Below, one piece after another: positions 28,202 through 30,611 of a stretch of DNA of 30,611 bases. The notes under the pieces were generated by a model. The model saw only the letters and a program-made list of their open reading frames with translations. It was not told where the DNA came from and made no database searches. The stretch is from a virus. The translations under genes and the position numbers were made by a program. The stretch's first letter is position 1. Each line of letters opens with the position of its first letter. The stretch spans positions 1 through 30,611 of the IMG/VR virus record IMGVR_UViG_3300034418_007081. One strand, written 5' to 3'.

Positions 28202-28750
28202 CTATTTCCGCCCTTTTTCTTTTTTTTCTTCATTGCCATAGTCGTATCCTCTTCTAAATATTTGGAATGTGCTTCTTCCAAACTCCCTTTTTTCACCAAG
28301 TATACTGCTCCAGTCAACTTTGGTTTTAATCAAATAGTTTTTTTGCATGTATATTACAGGTATACTGTGTAACCAATCCTGATAATCCTTTAGCAAATCA
28401 TAAACTATTTGGTTGTCTGATATCTTTAACCAGTGTGTGGGTTCCGGTTTGAAATCATCCAACAATCTATATTCTGCACTTCTATTATTGATACGAGCAT
28501 TTACACGAGCAACATCAAGCATAAATGGTTGATCATACACAATAATATCCACTGTGCTGTTCCATACTTCTTTTCCGTGATCTGTTCCGATTATTATGCC
28601 GGGTTTTGTTTGATCTCGGAAATGTGTTAAACTGCAATCCATAAGTTGATTTGCAACTAAACAACTTTCTTTATGGTATCTACTTACTCTCCAAAACTTG
28701 TCCGCATTAGGTCGTCGTTCCTGACTCCAAGTTAGTGTCTCTACTGTCAT
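28202..28750 (-). CDS. Unknown head-module protein, 182 aa
   Basis: This protein overlaps the portal gene by 44 bases and precedes the scaffold gene. It begins MTVETLTWSQERRPNADKFWRVSRYHKES, with CSLTHFRDQTKPGIIIGTDHG, VDIIVYDQPFMLDVARVNARINNRSAEY in the centre, a C-terminal VDWSSILGEKREFGRSTFQIFRRGYDYG and a lysine/glutamate tail (EEKKEKGRK). No known fold is recognised. The place is often held by a minor head protein or prohead protease, but no protease motif is visible. Confidence 0.68.
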   Translation of the reverse strand: MTVETLTWSQERRPNADKFWRVSRYHKESCLVANQLMDCSLTHFRDQTKPGIIIGTDHGKEVWNSTVDIIVYDQPFMLDVARVNARINNRSAEYRLLDDFKPEPTHWLKISDNQIVYDLLKDYQDWLHSIPVIYMQKNYLIKTKVDWSSILGEKREFGRSTFQIFRRGYDYGNEEKKEKGRK

Positions 28751-30233
28751 CGAATATTTCTTCTATTTCTGGATGTAACTCTAGTATTTCACTATCGCTC
28801 ATGCCTTGATTGATCATCTCTCTAATATGAGCAACCAAGTCTTGACTGCCTTCCACCGGATCGTGTTCTAGTATAATCTCTCCTCCAACCGCGGTTTCTT
28901 CTTTAATCTCGTTGAGTGTTTCCTCGTCCTCAATGAGAATCTCTGCTACGAGAATGTCTATTTCTCGTAATAATCTTGGGTTTGTGATTTCACTGTCTTT
29001 AGCCATTTTAATCTGCTCAAGTTCTGCAGTTTTATCACGCATGTTGTATACATTGCTGTATTCAATAATGCCATCAAATGTAGAGTTTTGCCACAATGCC
29101 CACAAACGCCAAATCTGTTCTTCAGCAAGTTCTAATCCACTGGCTTTTTCTGTGAGTTTTGCTTGTAGCAGTTGAAACTCGCTTTGCAGTGCAACACCAC
29201 TTTGATTGCGTGTTGCTGTGCTACGAATACCACCTAGGTGTGCAAGTTTGTCAATGGTGTCAACTGTTCGTTCAATGCTTGCCAACAAACCATCAATGTT
29301 GTTGCTGTCTGGTTGCAACAAGTATGGCTTTAACCCTTCAGGTGTGTTCTCCGGCACAGTGATAATAGCGCCTGCTCCAGCACTTGCAGTAACCATTTCT
29401 GTTTTTACAAGACTTGGATGGTTGCCAATGCGAGCAAGTTGAATAAGTTCGCTGTTTAGGTTAAAGATTTTAAGTTGGTGATCCGCAATATCTTCAATAT
29501 CGCTGATGCCAATGCCACGCTGCCAACTGCGACTGTTGTATAGAACAACCAAAGGAACTTTGCCCAGTGCGTTTGGTGTTGATTCAATAACATCAACAGG
29601 ATTCTTTGTGTTGCCTTTGCTGAACACAACAACATCAATACTTTCAGGTGTGTAGATTCGATACACTGCTTCTGTTTCACTGATGTGACGCTCAAACACT
29701 TTTACATAGGTGAGTTCATATGCACCATTTGGTCTGCGTGTGTAATCCCAATCCACAACATTGATTGGGCTTATTAAACTTACATAAGGACGGATTTCCT
29801 GTTCAAGTTCCTGTGCTCTAGTGGTTGTTTGTGTTTGTGGTTTATCAACTACAATCCAAGCAGTGCCATAGATGCTTGCTTGAACGCAAGCGTCACGCAT
29901 AAAGTTGTTGAAGTTGCGACCATCGAGGTCAGCATCCTGCATAAACGACTCTAAACTAGGATCACGCTCAATACTACCAAACTCTCTGTAAGGTGCTTCA
30001 CGGAATAGGAAACTTGAATATGTATGAATAATATTCTTACAGTGATTGTCTAATGGTGTTTCTTGTTTGCGGTTATCATACTCCTGTTCATTTTCATAAA
30101 CATAGCGAGTAAGGTAGTCGTTTTTGCGATAATAGAAGCCACCCATATATGAATCGTAGAGAAATCTCCAACGAGTGTGTTGGCTCTGGTGTCCCGGGTG
30201 AATCGCTTCCATTTGATAGTAATCATATTTCAT
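28707..30233 (-). CDS. Portal protein
   Basis: This 508-residue protein forms the dodecameric ring for DNA entry. It begins MKYDYYQMEAIHPGHQSQHTRW and includes YENEQEYDNRKQETPLDNHCKNIIHTYSSFLFREAP, a DUF4055-like portal start. It continues with VQASIYGTAWIVVDKPQ, YVSLISPINVVDWDYT, LVVLYNSRSWQRGIGISDIEDIADHQLKIFNLNSE and a helix with SGVALQSEFQLLQAKL, the usual portal order. The C-terminal part is very acidic (EEIFDDSRDTNLESG). The position after the terminase agrees. AAGGA precedes ATG 30233. Confidence 0.92.
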   Translation of the reverse strand: MKYDYYQMEAIHPGHQSQHTRWRFLYDSYMGGFYYRKNDYLTRYVYENEQEYDNRKQETPLDNHCKNIIHTYSSFLFREAPYREFGSIERDPSLESFMQDADLDGRNFNNFMRDACVQASIYGTAWIVVDKPQTQTTTRAQELEQEIRPYVSLISPINVVDWDYTRRPNGAYELTYVKVFERHISETEAVYRIYTPESIDVVVFSKGNTKNPVDVIESTPNALGKVPLVVLYNSRSWQRGIGISDIEDIADHQLKIFNLNSELIQLARIGNHPSLVKTEMVTASAGAGAIITVPENTPEGLKPYLLQPDSNNIDGLLASIERTVDTIDKLAHLGGIRSTATRNQSGVALQSEFQLLQAKLTEKASGLELAEEQIWRLWALWQNSTFDGIIEYSNVYNMRDKTAELEQIKMAKDSEITNPRLLREIDILVAEILIEDEETLNEIKEETAVGGEIILEHDPVEGSQDLVAHIREMINQGMSDSEILELHPEIEEIFDDSRDTNLESGTTT

Positions 30234-30260
30234 TTTGTTATCCTTGTGTATTTATAGCAC

Positions 30261-30611
30261 CTATCTAACGGCAACTGACCAGGACTCTGGTTGCGCCGGC
30301 ATGGGTCTGTTATCTGTAATCGGGAATAGATATTCTATACAGTAGGTAGCAGCATCAACCATATGATCATAACCGCTGTTCTTGTCTATCTGACTTGTCC
30401 CCTCTTTGTAGGTAAGTTTTTCAAATGCAGTTATCAGTGTTTTGCATTTTGGGTCTATCTGCAATCTATTTTCATCATTAGTGTTTTTAAGCAGGCTGTT
30501 TGCACTGTTTATTCTGTCTCTAACTGCAGGGTGTTTTCTGCGATATAAACACACAAATCCAGCATTTTGTAATATCTGTATGTCTGTTCTGCCGCCTGCT
30601 GATGTCTTGCG
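30261..30611 (-). CDS. terL: Terminase large subunit, C-terminal part (cut by window edge)
   Basis: The frame is open from the edge (codon 30611-30609) to a stop at 30261. It begins RKTSAGGRTDIQILQNAGF, a typical terminase nuclease segment. LQIDPKCKTLITAFEKLTYKEG follows, and it carries YDHMVDAATYCIEYLFPI, where the Asp-His pair matches the last catalytic Asp motif of the RNase H-like nuclease domain. It lies just upstream of the portal gene. It is the second half of the gene begun at 260-1. Confidence 0.9.
   Translation of the reverse strand, partial: RKTSAGGRTDIQILQNAGFVCLYRRKHPAVRDRINSANSLLKNTNDENRLQIDPKCKTLITAFEKLTYKEGTSQIDKNSGYDHMVDAATYCIEYLFPITDNRPMPAQPESWSVAVR

Noticed and set aside
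1-30611. Prophage or satellite element
   Set aside because: No integrase, excisionase, attachment sites or bacterial flanking genes, and a full head, tail and terminase set is present.

Overview
The window is a nearly complete genome of a tailed double-stranded DNA phage with a long-tail (siphovirus-type) module: portal, scaffold, major capsid protein, connectors, tail tube, frameshifted tail chaperone, tape measure and tail tip. The base composition is AT-leaning. The protein families and fibre modules resemble those common in aquatic phage genomes, but the host cannot be named from the sequence. No integrase, repressor, DNA polymerase, helicase, primase, RNA polymerase or recognisable endolysin is visible. 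The two window ends hold two halves of one gene: the large terminase N-terminus (260 to 1, minus strand) and its C-terminal nuclease end (30611 to 30261). They do not join in frame and together are far too short, so a few hundred bases of terminase are missing and the real genome is probably a little over 31 kb.

All genes but two are on the minus strand. Reading that way from the right edge: terminase end, portal, an unknown protein, scaffold, capsid, connector and terminator proteins, tail tube, G/GT chaperone with an A AAA AAC slippery site, tape measure, minor tail proteins with a GNAT acetyltransferase among them, gpJ-like tail tip, a fibre cluster and small proteins, ending at 15864. A 688-base gene-free, strongly structured region follows (15176-15863), with convergent terminators. 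Next is a divergent promoter pair at about 14490-14590: one promoter drives a short plus-strand operon (27-aa and 161-aa proteins), the other begins the minus-strand early region.

The early region (14444 to 8103) holds small, mostly unrecognised genes, a DNA methyltransferase, an HNH protein and a Rossmann-type protein. Three two-gene units each begin with an identical 80-bp cassette carrying A-tract, -35, palindromic operator, -10, Shine-Dalgarno and ATG. The operator core recurs, extended, as a large palindrome between direct repeats inside the coding sequence of the 266-aa gene of the third unit. A consensus sigma70 promoter at 11347-11375 leads into a roughly 120-nt structured leader ending in an intrinsic terminator ahead of the methyltransferase operon.

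From 8079 down to 645 lies a second large fibre region. Several of its genes are paralogues of each other and of genes at 16-17 kb, sharing an N-terminal 'WPT...ARADI' anchor. It runs into the fibre-tail adaptor, small terminase and large terminase. The most original features are the structured 15.2-15.9 kb region, the repeated-promoter regulon with its in-gene palindrome, and the leader RNA at 11.3 kb.
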